Under the pieces are notes generated by a model. The model did no database searches. It worked only from the letters and a program-made list of their open reading frames with translations, and was not told where the DNA came from. From NCBI RefSeq assembly GCF_000024205.1, contig NC_013216.1, forward strand, positions 2,976,001-3,040,000: a DNA stretch of 64,000 nt. The letters are read 5' to 3'. Shown one piece after another: positions 43,797-52,972 of this stretch; the stretch's first letter is position 1; the number at the start of each line of letters is the position of its first letter. Position numbers and translations under genes: made by a program. Origin of the DNA: Desulfofarcimen acetoxidans DSM 771 (GTDB lineage Bacteria; Bacillota; Desulfotomaculia; Desulfotomaculales; Desulfofarciminaceae).

Positions 43797-44196
43797 TTAT
43801 AAACCGCTCCCTAGCAAAACATCCCCGGTTTAAAGAGGTGTTCTGTTCTATAAATAATTTTTAAACCTTCCAACCAGCAACCGATCTTACCAGACAGTAA
43901 AGTTTCCTCCAAAAATCGCAATACATATAAAACCTCCCTTACTAATTTTGTTTCTCGTTATTTTATGCCCGGCTCTTATTCGTTGTTACACCTAAAAAAG
44001 CGGGTATTGTTTTCACAATAAACCCGCAATAGCTTTAACAAGTTATTTTTTAGTGTTGCAATACTATAAATATGTCACCAGCTCTTATTTACACACATAT
44101 AAATATTCTAGTTCCGCCTTATGTAATAGTTAAAAAGAAATCTGGAGGTGAATAGTTTTTAGCCATATAATATGAAATTGGGAGGTTATAAGTATA
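43797..44196. other. Divergent intergenic region
   Basis: This 400-base AT-rich gap separates the minus-strand SH3 gene from the plus-strand rhodanese gene. It holds the hairpin at 44000-44027. It also has an isolated GGAGGTGA (about 44143) followed by no evident start. No clear sigma-A pair was found. Confidence 0.4.
44000..44027 (-). terminator. Terminator-like hairpin
   Basis: GCGGGT / ACCCGC outer stem (44000-44005 with 44022-44027) and ATTGT / ACAAT inner stem separated by a two-base bulge. A T-run follows on the minus strand (A-run 43994-43999). No minus-strand gene lies just upstream, so it may block antisense transcription or be part of a leader. Confidence 0.5.
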
Positions 44197-45114
44197 TTGA
44201 AAATCAAAAAAACTAATCTGTTAGGCTTAGTTTTTTTAGCACTTATTGCATTGCTGCTAAGCGGCTGTAATAAGGAGGAAATTGACTTAACAGCCATGCA
44301 AAAAAAAGCTAAGGAGAAACCTATTGCGCACCCGGAATATTTAATCAGTGCGGAACAGTTAAAGAAAAAAATAGGTCAGGCGAATTTAACTATCATTGAT
44401 GCCCGGGACAGGAATACATATCAACTGGCACATATACCCGGAGCAATTTGTTATAATATGAAGGCACTTTCTGATCCAAACCGCCGGGGTAGATTTACTT
44501 CTCCTAAGCTTTTATCTTTATCCATTCGGGAATTCGGAGTGAACATGACAGACCACATCGTAATCTACAGCGATAACTACTACCATGCCAGCTTATGGTT
44601 CTACCTGCATATGTATGGACTAGAAAATGTTCAGATCTTAAACGGTGGATTCGAACAGTGGAAGTCTAAAGGGTATGAAATCGCAGGCGGTCGAGAGAGA
44701 AAAGGTAATAAAGGACAATTCAAAATTACTGAAGCAAATCAAAAGGTTAAAGCAATTGCCGAAACCGGGGATATTGTAACAGCTATGGAAAACCCGAGCA
44801 GTAATATTATAATTGATACACGTTCACCTCAAGAGTACAGTGGCGGTCATATACCAGGTGCAGTAAATATAACATGGGATCAGCTTATAAACGAAGATAA
44901 GACCTTTAAAACAACTTCTGAATTAGATGAAATCTTCACCAAACAAGGAGTTACCCAGGACAAACAAATTATAACATATTCCAATAATTTCTATAGAGCC
45001 TCTTACATCTATTTCGCTCTGACTCAACTGCTCGGATACGAAAAAGTAAAAGTGTATGACGGTTTTTATCTATACTGGTCCAGGGAAAAACCTCTTTCAT
45101 ATGGAAGTAAATAA
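44197..45114 (+). CDS. Lipoprotein with two rhodanese domains, both lacking the catalytic Cys
   Basis: A 305-residue protein with lipobox LLSGC (Cys at about residue 25). Domain 1 (about 45-165) shows LTIIDARDRNTYQLAHIPGA and NGGFEQWKSKG. Domain 2 (about 180-300) shows IIIDTRSPQEYSGGHIPGAVN and YDGFYLYWS. Where thiosulfate sulfurtransferases have a Cys loop, the sequence reads VIYSDNYYHAS and ITYSNNFYRAS: both Cys positions are Ser. It is therefore probably not a sulfurtransferase but a binding or sensory protein. The start is TTG 44197 with GGGAGG upstream. Plus-strand orphan inside the minus-strand locus. Confidence 0.88.
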   Translation: MKIKKTNLLGLVFLALIALLLSGCNKEEIDLTAMQKKAKEKPIAHPEYLISAEQLKKKIGQANLTIIDARDRNTYQLAHIPGAICYNMKALSDPNRRGRFTSPKLLSLSIREFGVNMTDHIVIYSDNYYHASLWFYLHMYGLENVQILNGGFEQWKSKGYEIAGGRERKGNKGQFKITEANQKVKAIAETGDIVTAMENPSSNIIIDTRSPQEYSGGHIPGAVNITWDQLINEDKTFKTTSELDEIFTKQGVTQDKQIITYSNNFYRASYIYFALTQLLGYEKVKVYDGFYLYWSREKPLSYGSK

Positions 45115-45148
45115 GGGAAAGGCTTAGCCTTTCCCTTATTTACTTTAT
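45107..45148 (+). terminator. Intrinsic terminator overlapping the rhodanese stop codon
   Basis: Perfect 17-bp stem (45107-45123 with 45127-45143) and TTA loop. The TAA stop (45112-45114) lies inside the left arm. A short TTTAT tail follows. Nearly symmetric, so it may act in both directions. Confidence 0.85.
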
Positions 45149-45256
45149 ATCCCATAAAATTTACATAATTTCCAACAATACAACTATAGCGGCATTATTA
45201 TAGTATGCAAATATCATCCATATTTATTTTCAGGGCAGCGTAAGTTCTTATGACTG

Positions 45257-45287
45257 CTGAGAAAGTCGCTTAAAGCGACTTTCTCAG
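45257..45287. repeat. 31-bp perfect palindrome related to the repeat's 5' hairpin (copy F)
   Basis: CTGAGAAAGTCGCTT, a single central A, then its complement, at 45257-45287. The inner AAAGTCGCTTAAAGC core equals the hairpin opening copies A and D. The stop codon of the minus-strand GT4 lies in its right arm. No T-run, so it is not a standard terminator. Confidence 0.8.
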
Positions 45288-46360
45288 CCACTTAAAACTT
45301 TAATCAGCTTATTTAAATTAGCGGCAAGTGAATATTCATCCTCAACAGTTTTGCGCGCCAGTCGAGTCATATTTATATGCTCGGCCGGAAATGAAATTAT
45401 CCGCTCAATTTTATCAACCCACTGGCGTGTGCTTTCGGCCCAATAACCATTCACACCATCATCAATAATGTCTTTATTGACTCCAACAGGAGAGGCAACT
45501 GCCGGAACACCCGCCGCCAAGTATTGCAGCAATTTTAAGCCGCATTTGCCACGGGACCAGGGGTCATCGGTCAGGGGCATAATCCCGATATCAAAAGAAC
45601 AGATATATTCAACCTCGTTATCCAGAGACCATGTTAAATACTCCACTTCTATTCCAGAACAAGCATAATCTTTTCCGCCCACAATTCTTAAAACAACTTC
45701 GTGTTTTAAAGCTATTTCCTGCAAAGCAGGTTTTATCGAATAAAGATACGGTAAAGTGCTGGGTGTACCAATCCAGCCTATAACAAACGGCCCTGCCTTT
45801 TGTTCATTAAACTTCGGCACAGGATACTTAGTCATATCTATAGAAGTGGGAATCAGATGAACATTCTTATGATATTTACGGGCAAAATGGGCTAAATACT
45901 CATTACCAACCACAACATCGTCGCAAAGACCGATAATTCTTTGTACTCGCTCCGGATAGGATAACCTCTCTATCAAGGTTTTTTTTCGAACAGCAGATAC
46001 GGTATAGATAGCATCGTCAAAATCAAAGATTACTCGCTTTCCCAGCCACTTTCCCAGTTTACACAGCAAAACCTCAGGAAACGGGTAAACATGAGGCAAA
46101 ACCAGCTTTTGAATAAATATCACGTCATAGAAAGGTAATCTCAGCAGTGCTAAAATCCTGAACAGGGCTGATAAAGTAAAATAAATAATTTTGTGCAACC
46201 AACCGCCGGCAGGGGAGAATTTACTGTAAATAAAGGGAGTTAGGGCACTGTGACAAACCGCTTTAATATTATTATGTGCAAGGTAAGGAACAAACTGATA
46301 AACCCTGTACCTGGCTGAAGGCCCGTTAGAAGGTGTATTAGGCAAAAACAGTACGCGCAT
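45284..46360 (-). CDS. Family 4-like glycosyltransferase
   Basis: A 358-residue GT-B protein. VLFLPNTPSNGPSARYRVYQ opens the acceptor domain, VIFDFDDAIYT sits mid-protein, and FVIGWIGTPSTLPYLYSIKP and KCGLKLLQYLAAGVPAVASPVG form the donor domain, with an E/Q change in the usual E-x7-E block. The frame opens at 46399, but ATG 46360 has GGGAG six bases upstream. The stop falls inside the 31-bp palindrome at 45257-45287. Last gene of the minus-strand unit starting near 52734. Confidence 0.88.
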   Translation of the reverse strand: MRVLFLPNTPSNGPSARYRVYQFVPYLAHNNIKAVCHSALTPFIYSKFSPAGGWLHKIIYFTLSALFRILALLRLPFYDVIFIQKLVLPHVYPFPEVLLCKLGKWLGKRVIFDFDDAIYTVSAVRKKTLIERLSYPERVQRIIGLCDDVVVGNEYLAHFARKYHKNVHLIPTSIDMTKYPVPKFNEQKAGPFVIGWIGTPSTLPYLYSIKPALQEIALKHEVVLRIVGGKDYACSGIEVEYLTWSLDNEVEYICSFDIGIMPLTDDPWSRGKCGLKLLQYLAAGVPAVASPVGVNKDIIDDGVNGYWAESTRQWVDKIERIISFPAEHINMTRLARKTVEDEYSLAANLNKLIKVLSG

Positions 46361-46442
46361 CCTTAACTCCCGAGAGCCAGGCCATACCATTTTTGACAAT
46401 ACTCCTGATATGCACTTAAGTTCACTGTCAACCCTCCAAAAA

Positions 46443-47510
46443 TTAAACCATTACCTGTGAGTCATCGCCCACAAAGAGACGGATAGCCCGCCTCCGGGTG
46501 TCACCTTTATTAATAAGCGCATTGTAGCCAATCAAACTGTCTTCGATCCGATCAACATTATACAGATGGCAGTTTTCCAGGATTACCGAATGTTCAACCC
46601 CAACTTTCTCCAAAAAACTATTTTTCCCTACAGTAGTAAAAGGACCGATAAAGCAATCCTTGATCGTTACTCCTTCACCGATGCAAACCGGACCACGCAA
46701 AGTACTGTTAATAATTTTACTGTTTAGCCCAACCTCAACCCTCCCTACAATGCTGCTGTCACTGTCTATAAAGCCCTCGTTTACCTTACGCGTATATTCA
46801 TCCAAAACCACACGGTTGGCTTCTAGAATGTCATCTTTTTTACCGGTATCCAGCCACCAACCCTCCAAGCGGCGGGCTTCAACCCGACCACCCCCGTCGA
46901 TTAAATTTTGAATGGCGTCGGTGATTTCCAATTCCCCCCGCCAGGAAGGTTTAATCCTGTCAATAGCATCAAATATATCTGTTTTAAATAAATAAATGCC
47001 TATTAAAGCCAAGTTTGAGGGAGGGTCCTTAGGTTTTTCCACCAACCTGACAATTCGATCCTTCTCCCCCATTACGGCCACACCAAACTGCTGAGGGTTT
47101 TTAACTTCCTTAAGCTGAATAATTGCCTCAATTTTTGATGTTTCAAAGCCGGCTACCAGATGTCTGACACCACCCTGAATAAGATTATCGCCGAGAAACA
47201 TTAAAAACGAATCTGTTCCCAGAAAATCACGGGCCGTTATTACCGCATGAGCCAAACCTAAAGGTTCCCTCTGTAAAATATAAGTAACATTAATTCCCCA
47301 ACGATCTCCGCTGCCGACAGCCTCTTTCACCTTGTCTCCTGTTTCCGGAGAAATAATTATTCCGATATCGGTTATTCCCGCCCCGCATATTTCCTCAATG
47401 ACAAAATAGAGAATCGGCTTGTTAGCTACCGGAATCAACTGTTTTGCCATAGTATGGGTAAGGGGCCTCAGGCGAGTACCTTTGCCGCCGGATAAAATAA
47501 GTGCTTTCAC
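46443..47510 (-). CDS. Long-form sugar-1-phosphate nucleotidylyltransferase (RmlA/GlmU-like, thymidylyltransferase type)
   Basis: A 355-residue enzyme. [32 protein letters not shown] is the nucleotidyltransferase signature of long-form glucose-1-phosphate thymidylyltransferases. [13 protein letters not shown] and [15 protein letters not shown] follow. The C-terminal 100 residues are a left-handed beta-helix (hexapeptide coils such as [21 protein letters not shown]). No rmlB, rmlC or rmlD is seen, so the end product is unclear. GTG 47510 overlaps the upstream gene by four bases with GGGAGGTG upstream. Confidence 0.9.
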   Translation of the reverse strand: MKALILSGGKGTRLRPLTHTMAKQLIPVANKPILYFVIEEICGAGITDIGIIISPETGDKVKEAVGSGDRWGINVTYILQREPLGLAHAVITARDFLGTDSFLMFLGDNLIQGGVRHLVAGFETSKIEAIIQLKEVKNPQQFGVAVMGEKDRIVRLVEKPKDPPSNLALIGIYLFKTDIFDAIDRIKPSWRGELEITDAIQNLIDGGGRVEARRLEGWWLDTGKKDDILEANRVVLDEYTRKVNEGFIDSDSSIVGRVEVGLNSKIINSTLRGPVCIGEGVTIKDCFIGPFTTVGKNSFLEKVGVEHSVILENCHLYNVDRIEDSLIGYNALINKGDTRRRAIRLFVGDDSQVMV

Positions 47511-48607
47511 CGGCTCACCTCCCTGGAGTTATCCTGACAGACCGATGTCCAAACCCGAATGCTGTCCTCCACTTGTCGCGATAAGGAGAATTTTTCATGG
47601 ATTATTTTTTGCCCCTGCACCGCCATATTTTTCCGCCACTGAGAGTCTAATATGGCTATAATCAATGCACGGCATAATTTTTCCGGGTCACCCGGTTCCA
47701 CCAACAAACCATTGTGTCCGTCTTCAATAATTTCAGGTATACCTCCGACTCTGGAAGCTATAACGCATTTTCCGGCCGACATAGCCTCAAGTAAAGCATT
47801 GGGCATTCCCTCAGTATACGAAGGCAGTACAAATAAATCCAATTCATACAATACCTTTACAACATTATTTACCATGCCCAGTAATTCAACCTGCTCATTT
47901 AAACCAAGGCTATTTATTTTTTTCGTTAGTTCTTCTCTGAGCTTACCCTCTCCGGCAATTAAATACTTTATGGTTACCACGTCCCTCAACTCCGTTTTGA
48001 CTTTAGCCAGAGCCTCGAGCATCACGTCATAGCCCTTTTCAGGTCGTAGGTTGGCTACCGTTCCCACAACAAAAATTTTTTTCGGCTCCGCTGCGGGGAC
48101 ACTATACTTGGGTATCCCGTTATAAATTACTTCAATTCTTGGTGATCTGTTTTTTTGTATTTCGAGCATTCTGCTTTTTCCTGCCAGGGAATTAGCTGTA
48201 TAACAGCTAACCAGTCTTTTAGTTATTCTCTCCATTAGAGGTCTTATTCCAATAAAATGCCCCGCCCCAACAATTCCCACCACAACCTTTATCCTCAGAA
48301 GGCGAGCAGTAAAACGACAAATTATACTTGCTAAAAAACCATAAACTTGCACCACATCCGGTCTGGTTTTTCTTAAAATAAGGAAGAATCTTAAACACAC
48401 CGCCAGAAAATTTAATTTCCCCGGCCATAAACCCAAAGTGTAGCAATCTACACCGGTACAGTAACACCGGTTAGCAACATATCCGCCACCATCCAGGACC
48501 ACTACTCTAACTGATAAACCACGGCTCAGTAAATATGGTATCAGCCTGATGGTGTTTAACTCTCTTCCCCCCTTGCCGGAGGAAGAGAGAAAAATTAATA
48601 CAGACAA
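47507..48607 (-). CDS. Family 4 glycosyltransferase (GT-B)
   Basis: A 366-residue GT-B enzyme. [20 protein letters not shown] opens the protein. [22 protein letters not shown] and [37 protein letters not shown] form the donor domain with an intact E-x7-E. GTG 48616 lies too near GGAG; TTG 48607 is eight bases away and one base past the upstream stop, so it is preferred. It overlaps the nucleotidylyltransferase gene by four bases. Confidence 0.93.
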   Translation of the reverse strand: MSVLIFLSSSGKGGRELNTIRLIPYLLSRGLSVRVVVLDGGGYVANRCYCTGVDCYTLGLWPGKLNFLAVCLRFFLILRKTRPDVVQVYGFLASIICRFTARLLRIKVVVGIVGAGHFIGIRPLMERITKRLVSCYTANSLAGKSRMLEIQKNRSPRIEVIYNGIPKYSVPAAEPKKIFVVGTVANLRPEKGYDVMLEALAKVKTELRDVVTIKYLIAGEGKLREELTKKINSLGLNEQVELLGMVNNVVKVLYELDLFVLPSYTEGMPNALLEAMSAGKCVIASRVGGIPEIIEDGHNGLLVEPGDPEKLCRALIIAILDSQWRKNMAVQGQKIIHEKFSLSRQVEDSIRVWTSVCQDNSREVSR

Positions 48608-48608
48608 A

Positions 48609-49925
48609 TTATCCACTCCTTAGCTTGACACGGTCACGAATAATCTGCAGCCAATTATACTGTACTTGCCCCACCATACCGTGACTAATAAAGATAAAAA
48701 GCAAAGATAACACCTGAAATCGAACTCGATAAATCCCCCCCATATTTGATCCGCCCAGGGCATAAATTAAAGTAAAACTGGAGATAAGAATTATTAAAAA
48801 CATGCATTCTCCATGCCTTGAGCACCACAGTCTTGAGACACCCCTCATGACATATAAATATAAGATATAAAGCATAAGCATTTCAGGGAGACTGATAATC
48901 TTTAAATATCCCCCCGACTGCCAGGGTAACGGGCCAAAAACAAAGTAGAACAAACCTTTGGGCAAGTATTTCATGGCCCCAATAGGAGAACTAAAGTCAA
49001 CATCTTCAGCGTAAGATGAATCCCCTATAGCCCCCGCTTTATGCTGCTGCTCAATGGTTTCCAGGCTCTGGCTGGCCACATAATCTTTCCCTAAAAATCC
49101 ATAGCCCATTTGCAGAAGTACAACACCTGCGACAAATAGAATCAACAGCGTGTATGAAATCCGTCTATCCCATCTGAAATTATTTCCTGATATTACAAAC
49201 GTGAATGCCAAAACGATTCCCACTAAGATTCCCACATAAAAACGTAAAGCAACCAACGGCAGCAAAGCTATAGCTATAGCAATTAAATTACTGATTCTGA
49301 ATTCCGAAATAATCTCCATAATCTTTTTGGTAATATAAGTAATACAGAAAACAATTATGCTCTCTTTAAGATTAAGTGCGGACCATACAATAAAGGAAGG
49401 GAAAAACGCCGCTAACGCAAAAGTAAATTTGGCCGCCTTTCTGCCGCTCAACCTTAAGGAGATAAAATAAAGATTAAGAGCTGCTCCGACACCGATAATG
49501 CTGTTAATCAACCGAACAACTGTGGGATGATAACCGGTAATATAAAAGATAAAGGCATTATAATAGTAATACCCGTAATTAAGTTTATGGATCACAACGT
49601 GACGGCCCTCATGCCAGGCTTCGGCAATTGACCCTCCCATCAACGCGTAAGTAATACCGTCGGCCCTCATAAACGGGTTATCAAAGGCCAGAGTGTAAAC
49701 AATGAATACAATTCGCACCAAAAGGGCACTCAAAATCAATTTCCACATTACAGAACTTTCTTCTCTCGGAATCCGATACCCGTCAGCTAAAAAAAACACC
49801 ACAGCGGCAAAAAGGATAACTACCGCAAAAATGACCATCTTGTCATATACTAAGAGACTGGCTATCACAGCCAGTGCCAAAAAAAGGATCGGCTCAAGAG
49901 CAGATCTTTCGGGATGTTTTTCCAA
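48609..49925 (-). CDS. Polytopic membrane protein of the polysaccharide locus (GT-C- or polymerase-like)
   Basis: A 438-residue protein with about 11 hydrophobic segments. After two to three segments comes NPFMRADGITYALMGGSIAEAW, an extracytoplasmic loop with an Asp like the D-D/E acceptor loop of GT-C (GT39/GT83-like) enzymes. A larger loop KDYVASQSLETIEQQHKAGA...YLPKGLFYFVFGPLPWQ resembles O-antigen polymerase loops. It could therefore be a Wzy-like polymerase or a GT-C transferase. TTG 49925 with GGAAGGTGA is the start. Between a UDP-sugar dehydrogenase and GT4. Confidence 0.78.
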   Translation of the reverse strand: MEKHPERSALEPILFLALAVIASLLVYDKMVIFAVVILFAAVVFFLADGYRIPREESSVMWKLILSALLVRIVFIVYTLAFDNPFMRADGITYALMGGSIAEAWHEGRHVVIHKLNYGYYYYNAFIFYITGYHPTVVRLINSIIGVGAALNLYFISLRLSGRKAAKFTFALAAFFPSFIVWSALNLKESIIVFCITYITKKIMEIISEFRISNLIAIAIALLPLVALRFYVGILVGIVLAFTFVISGNNFRWDRRISYTLLILFVAGVVLLQMGYGFLGKDYVASQSLETIEQQHKAGAIGDSSYAEDVDFSSPIGAMKYLPKGLFYFVFGPLPWQSGGYLKIISLPEMLMLYILYLYVMRGVSRLWCSRHGECMFLIILISSFTLIYALGGSNMGGIYRVRFQVLSLLFIFISHGMVGQVQYNWLQIIRDRVKLRSG

Positions 49926-49954
49926 TAAATCACCTTCCTATCATAAGCGAGAGC

Positions 49955-51298
49955 CTAAATCTTAATAATTTTTTCTCTACCCCTTATTACTTTTTTAGCG
50001 GCGTTGCGGGTATCAATAATCAATCTGGCAGCTTCTGCGATTTGTTGATAATCAATACAGGAATGATCAGTTACAATTACTACAAGATCATATCCTGCAA
50101 TCTTTTCCCCGGTGAACTCAATACAATGCAAATAATCCCCTTTATCCGATAAGCAAATTTGCGGTATATAAGGATCATAATATTGGACAACCGCCTTTTT
50201 ATCTTGCAGCTGCTTAATAATCTTTAGGGCTGGCGACTCCCGCACATCATTAATATCTTTCTTATATGCAACTCCTAAAATTAATATCTTGGACCCATTT
50301 AAACATTTACCATGATCGTTTAAAACGGTAATAATTTTCTGGATTACATATTCTAAGACCTGATTATTCAATTCGCCCGTCAACTCAACAAAACGTGGTT
50401 GAAATCCATAAGCTCTCGCTTTCCAGGCAAGGTAAAAGGGATCTACCGGAATGCAATGACCACCGACACCCGGCCCGGGATAAAAAACTTGAATTCCAAA
50501 AGGTTTTGTAGCGGCAGCATCCAGTATCTCCCAAATATCTAAGCCCATCCGGTCACACAAAAGCATAAACTCATTAACCAGGGCAATATTCACCGCCCTG
50601 TAGGTATTCTCAAAAATCTTAGTCATTTCGGCTGCATCAGGCGAACTAACCGGAACTACATTTGCCAGACTTTGCCGGTAAAATGTAACGGCAATATCAG
50701 TACAAATGGGAGTTACACCACCAACCACTTTGGCTACATTTACAGTAGTATATTTTTTATTCCCAGGATCAACTCTCTCTGGGGAAAAAGCTAAAAAATA
50801 ATCTAACCCAACCTTAAGCCCGCTATCTTCCAGCATGGGTAACACTATTTCGTTTATTGTCCCCGGAAAAGTAGTACTTTCCAGGCTTATTAATTGACCG
50901 CGTCTAAGATTCCTTGCTATCTTACTTACTGCTGAATTAATATAAGAAAGATCAGGCTGGCGCATTTCGTTCAACGGAGTAGGCACACAAATTACCACTA
51001 CATCAACAACTTGTGCTAACAAACTATAATCATCAATAACCTTAAATCTACCCGAATTAACTAACTCACCTAATGCCGCATCAGTTACATCTTGAATATA
51101 GCTTTTTCCTTCCTTTAGCATGTTGACGCGGGATGAATCAATTTCCACACCTATAACTTCAAAACCAATTTTAGCTTGTTCCACGGCCAGCGGTAACCCC
51201 ACGTAACCCAAACCGATGATTGCAATACGGGCCTTCTTATTTAATAGTTTTTCAACCAGTTTTTCACTTATATATGGTCTTTGCTCGTTTTCTGACAC
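49955..51298 (-). CDS. UDP-N-acetyl-hexosamine 6-dehydrogenase (WecC/WbpA-type)
   Basis: A 447-residue nucleotide-sugar dehydrogenase. IAIIGLGYVGLPLAVEQAKIGFEVIG, VVICVPTPLNEMRQPDL, LESTTFPGTINEIVLP, FSPERVDPGNKKY, and GPGVGGHCIPVDPFYLAWKA with the catalytic Cys define the WecC/WbpA/TviB group that makes UDP-uronic acids from N-acetyl sugars. It differs from the Ugd at 29185 (GGSCFGKD). GTG 51298 overlaps the upstream TAG by one base with AAGGAAGTGA upstream. Confidence 0.95.
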   Translation of the reverse strand: MSENEQRPYISEKLVEKLLNKKARIAIIGLGYVGLPLAVEQAKIGFEVIGVEIDSSRVNMLKEGKSYIQDVTDAALGELVNSGRFKVIDDYSLLAQVVDVVVICVPTPLNEMRQPDLSYINSAVSKIARNLRRGQLISLESTTFPGTINEIVLPMLEDSGLKVGLDYFLAFSPERVDPGNKKYTTVNVAKVVGGVTPICTDIAVTFYRQSLANVVPVSSPDAAEMTKIFENTYRAVNIALVNEFMLLCDRMGLDIWEILDAAATKPFGIQVFYPGPGVGGHCIPVDPFYLAWKARAYGFQPRFVELTGELNNQVLEYVIQKIITVLNDHGKCLNGSKILILGVAYKKDINDVRESPALKIIKQLQDKKAVVQYYDPYIPQICLSDKGDYLHCIEFTGEKIAGYDLVVIVTDHSCIDYQQIAEAARLIIDTRNAAKKVIRGREKIIKI

Positions 51299-52734
51299 TA
51301 AAGCTCACTTCCTTTTAACTGGTTTTTAAGGCCCACAACTTGAACTAAATACGATATTATGTTCTCTTTAGAATAAACAAATTGACCATCTTCAAGAGAT
51401 ACCAGCATTTTATTCAAAACATTAAAGTTACTTTTTAAAGACACTACCTTAAAAATTCGCTTATGTCCCGTAGATACTACCTGTTCCTGATCCGAATACA
51501 ATCTTTCCGAAAATTTTTCCCCTGGACGAATACCGGTATACTCTATCGCAATATCCCTGTCAGGTTCATAACCGGATAGTCTAATTAAGTTCTTAGCGAG
51601 CTCAACAATAGATACCGGCTTACCCATATCTAAAATAAATACCTCCCCGCCATTGGCTAAAGATCCGGCCTGTATTACCAACTGTACTGCTTCAGGAATA
51701 GTCATAAAATAGCGCTCCATGGTTGGGTGAGTTACGGTTACCGGCCCACCGGAAGCAATCTGCTTTTTGAACAAAGGGATTACACTTCCCCTACTGCCAA
51801 GAACATTTCCAAAGCGTACCCCTACAAATTTTGTAGCGCTTTTTCCATTCATCCATTGGATAATCATTTCCGCAACCCTTTTTGTAGCGCCCATTATACT
51901 GCTAGGGTTTACTGCCTTATCGGTGGAAATTAGTACAAAAATCTCCGCCTTAACCATATGAGCAGCCTCGGCAATTGTTTTAGTACCAATAATGTTGTTT
52001 TTTACAGCCTCTTCAGGGTTTTTTTCCATTAGTGGTACATGTTTGTGAGCAGCAGCATGAAAAATCACTGCAGGTCTGTACTGACTAAAAATACTGCTGA
52101 TTTGCGAGCTATCTCTAATATCTGCAATAACCGCAGCCAGAGCCAGAGTCGGATATTCTTCTTGCAACTCCCTTTCGATATCATAAATACTATTTTCACC
52201 ATGCCCTAACAGTACAAGCAGCCTTGGTTTAAAAACAGCTAACTGGCGGCAGAGTTCCGAACCAATTGACCCACCTGCACCGGTAATTAATACCACCTTG
52301 CCTGTTAAATAACCGGCAATTTCTTCAGTATTTAAAGAAACCGGTTGGCGTCCAAGCAAATCTTCTACCACAATTTCCCTAATTTCGCTGATTTTAATTT
52401 TTCCGGTAATCAAATCATAAATTCCGGGCAAAATTTTTAATTGGGTCCTGGTTCGATGACAAATCTCCACAATTTGCCGCACAACCTCACCATGTACCGA
52501 GGGCATAGCGATAATAATCTGCTGTACTCCAGTCTCTTGTACAATAGCAGGTATCCTGTGCCGATTTCCCAAAACAGGCAAACCATAAAGATACAAATTC
52601 TGTTTCTTTACATCATCATCCACAAAACCCACTGGCTGCCAATCACTTTCCGTTCTTTGCCTTAAGACATCTGCTACGATCCCACCGGCTACTCCCGCAC
52701 CTACTATTAACACTTTTTTTTTGTATTCGACCAC
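51298..52734 (-). CDS. UDP-sugar 4,6-dehydratase, CapD/WbpM/PglF family, without the membrane region
   Basis: A 478-residue protein. The first domain (residues 1-130) is a Rossmann CoA-binding-like fold, VLIVGAGVAGGIVADVL. The second has VVLITGAGGSIGSELCRQL, HAAAHKHVPLMEKNPEEAVKNN, LISTDKAVNPSSIMGATKRVAEM and PGEKFSERLY. The catalytic Tyr is replaced by Met in this family (STDKA, SSIMGATK). Usual CapD proteins have four N-terminal membrane helices; here they are missing, as in some soluble forms. GTG 52734. It opens the minus-strand unit whose promoter is at 52802-52830. Confidence 0.92.
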   Translation of the reverse strand: MVEYKKKVLIVGAGVAGGIVADVLRQRTESDWQPVGFVDDDVKKQNLYLYGLPVLGNRHRIPAIVQETGVQQIIIAMPSVHGEVVRQIVEICHRTRTQLKILPGIYDLITGKIKISEIREIVVEDLLGRQPVSLNTEEIAGYLTGKVVLITGAGGSIGSELCRQLAVFKPRLLVLLGHGENSIYDIERELQEEYPTLALAAVIADIRDSSQISSIFSQYRPAVIFHAAAHKHVPLMEKNPEEAVKNNIIGTKTIAEAAHMVKAEIFVLISTDKAVNPSSIMGATKRVAEMIIQWMNGKSATKFVGVRFGNVLGSRGSVIPLFKKQIASGGPVTVTHPTMERYFMTIPEAVQLVIQAGSLANGGEVFILDMGKPVSIVELAKNLIRLSGYEPDRDIAIEYTGIRPGEKFSERLYSDQEQVVSTGHKRIFKVVSLKSNFNVLNKMLVSLEDGQFVYSKENIISYLVQVVGLKNQLKGSEL

Positions 52735-52801
52735 ATTTTTGTCCCTCTTTTCAAAAAACCTTAAGCAGCTGAATATTGGTAAAATGATTTATTATTTATG
52801 G

Positions 52802-52830
52802 TTTATACATAATATAGGTAAAACCCTCAA
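52802..52830 (-). promoter_or_regulatory. Candidate sigma-A promoter of the CapD-to-GT4 polysaccharide unit
   Basis: Minus strand: TTGAGG (complement of 52825-52830), a 17-base spacer, TATAAA (complement of 52802-52807). The -10 fits 5 of 6 and the -35 4 of 6. It sits just after the 52846-52883 terminator and about 70 bases ahead of the GTG start. Confidence 0.65.
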
Positions 52831-52845
52831 AAGGTTCTCTGACAT

Positions 52846-52883
52846 TACTAAAAAATAAGAAAACCTACAGAAGTAACTGCAGG
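52846..52883 (-). terminator. Intrinsic terminator of the small 52973-53311 gene
   Basis: CCTGCAG / CTGTAGG stem on the minus strand (52864-52870 with 52877-52883, one G-U pair), a 6-base loop, and a T-rich tail (complement of 52846-52863). Confidence 0.7.
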
Positions 52884-52972
52884 CCAATCATTTATTAAAT
52901 AAAACAAGGTTGTAGTTTATATTCATTTCAAAAAAGAAGTGCAATTTATGTTTTTATTCTAGCTTAATCCTC

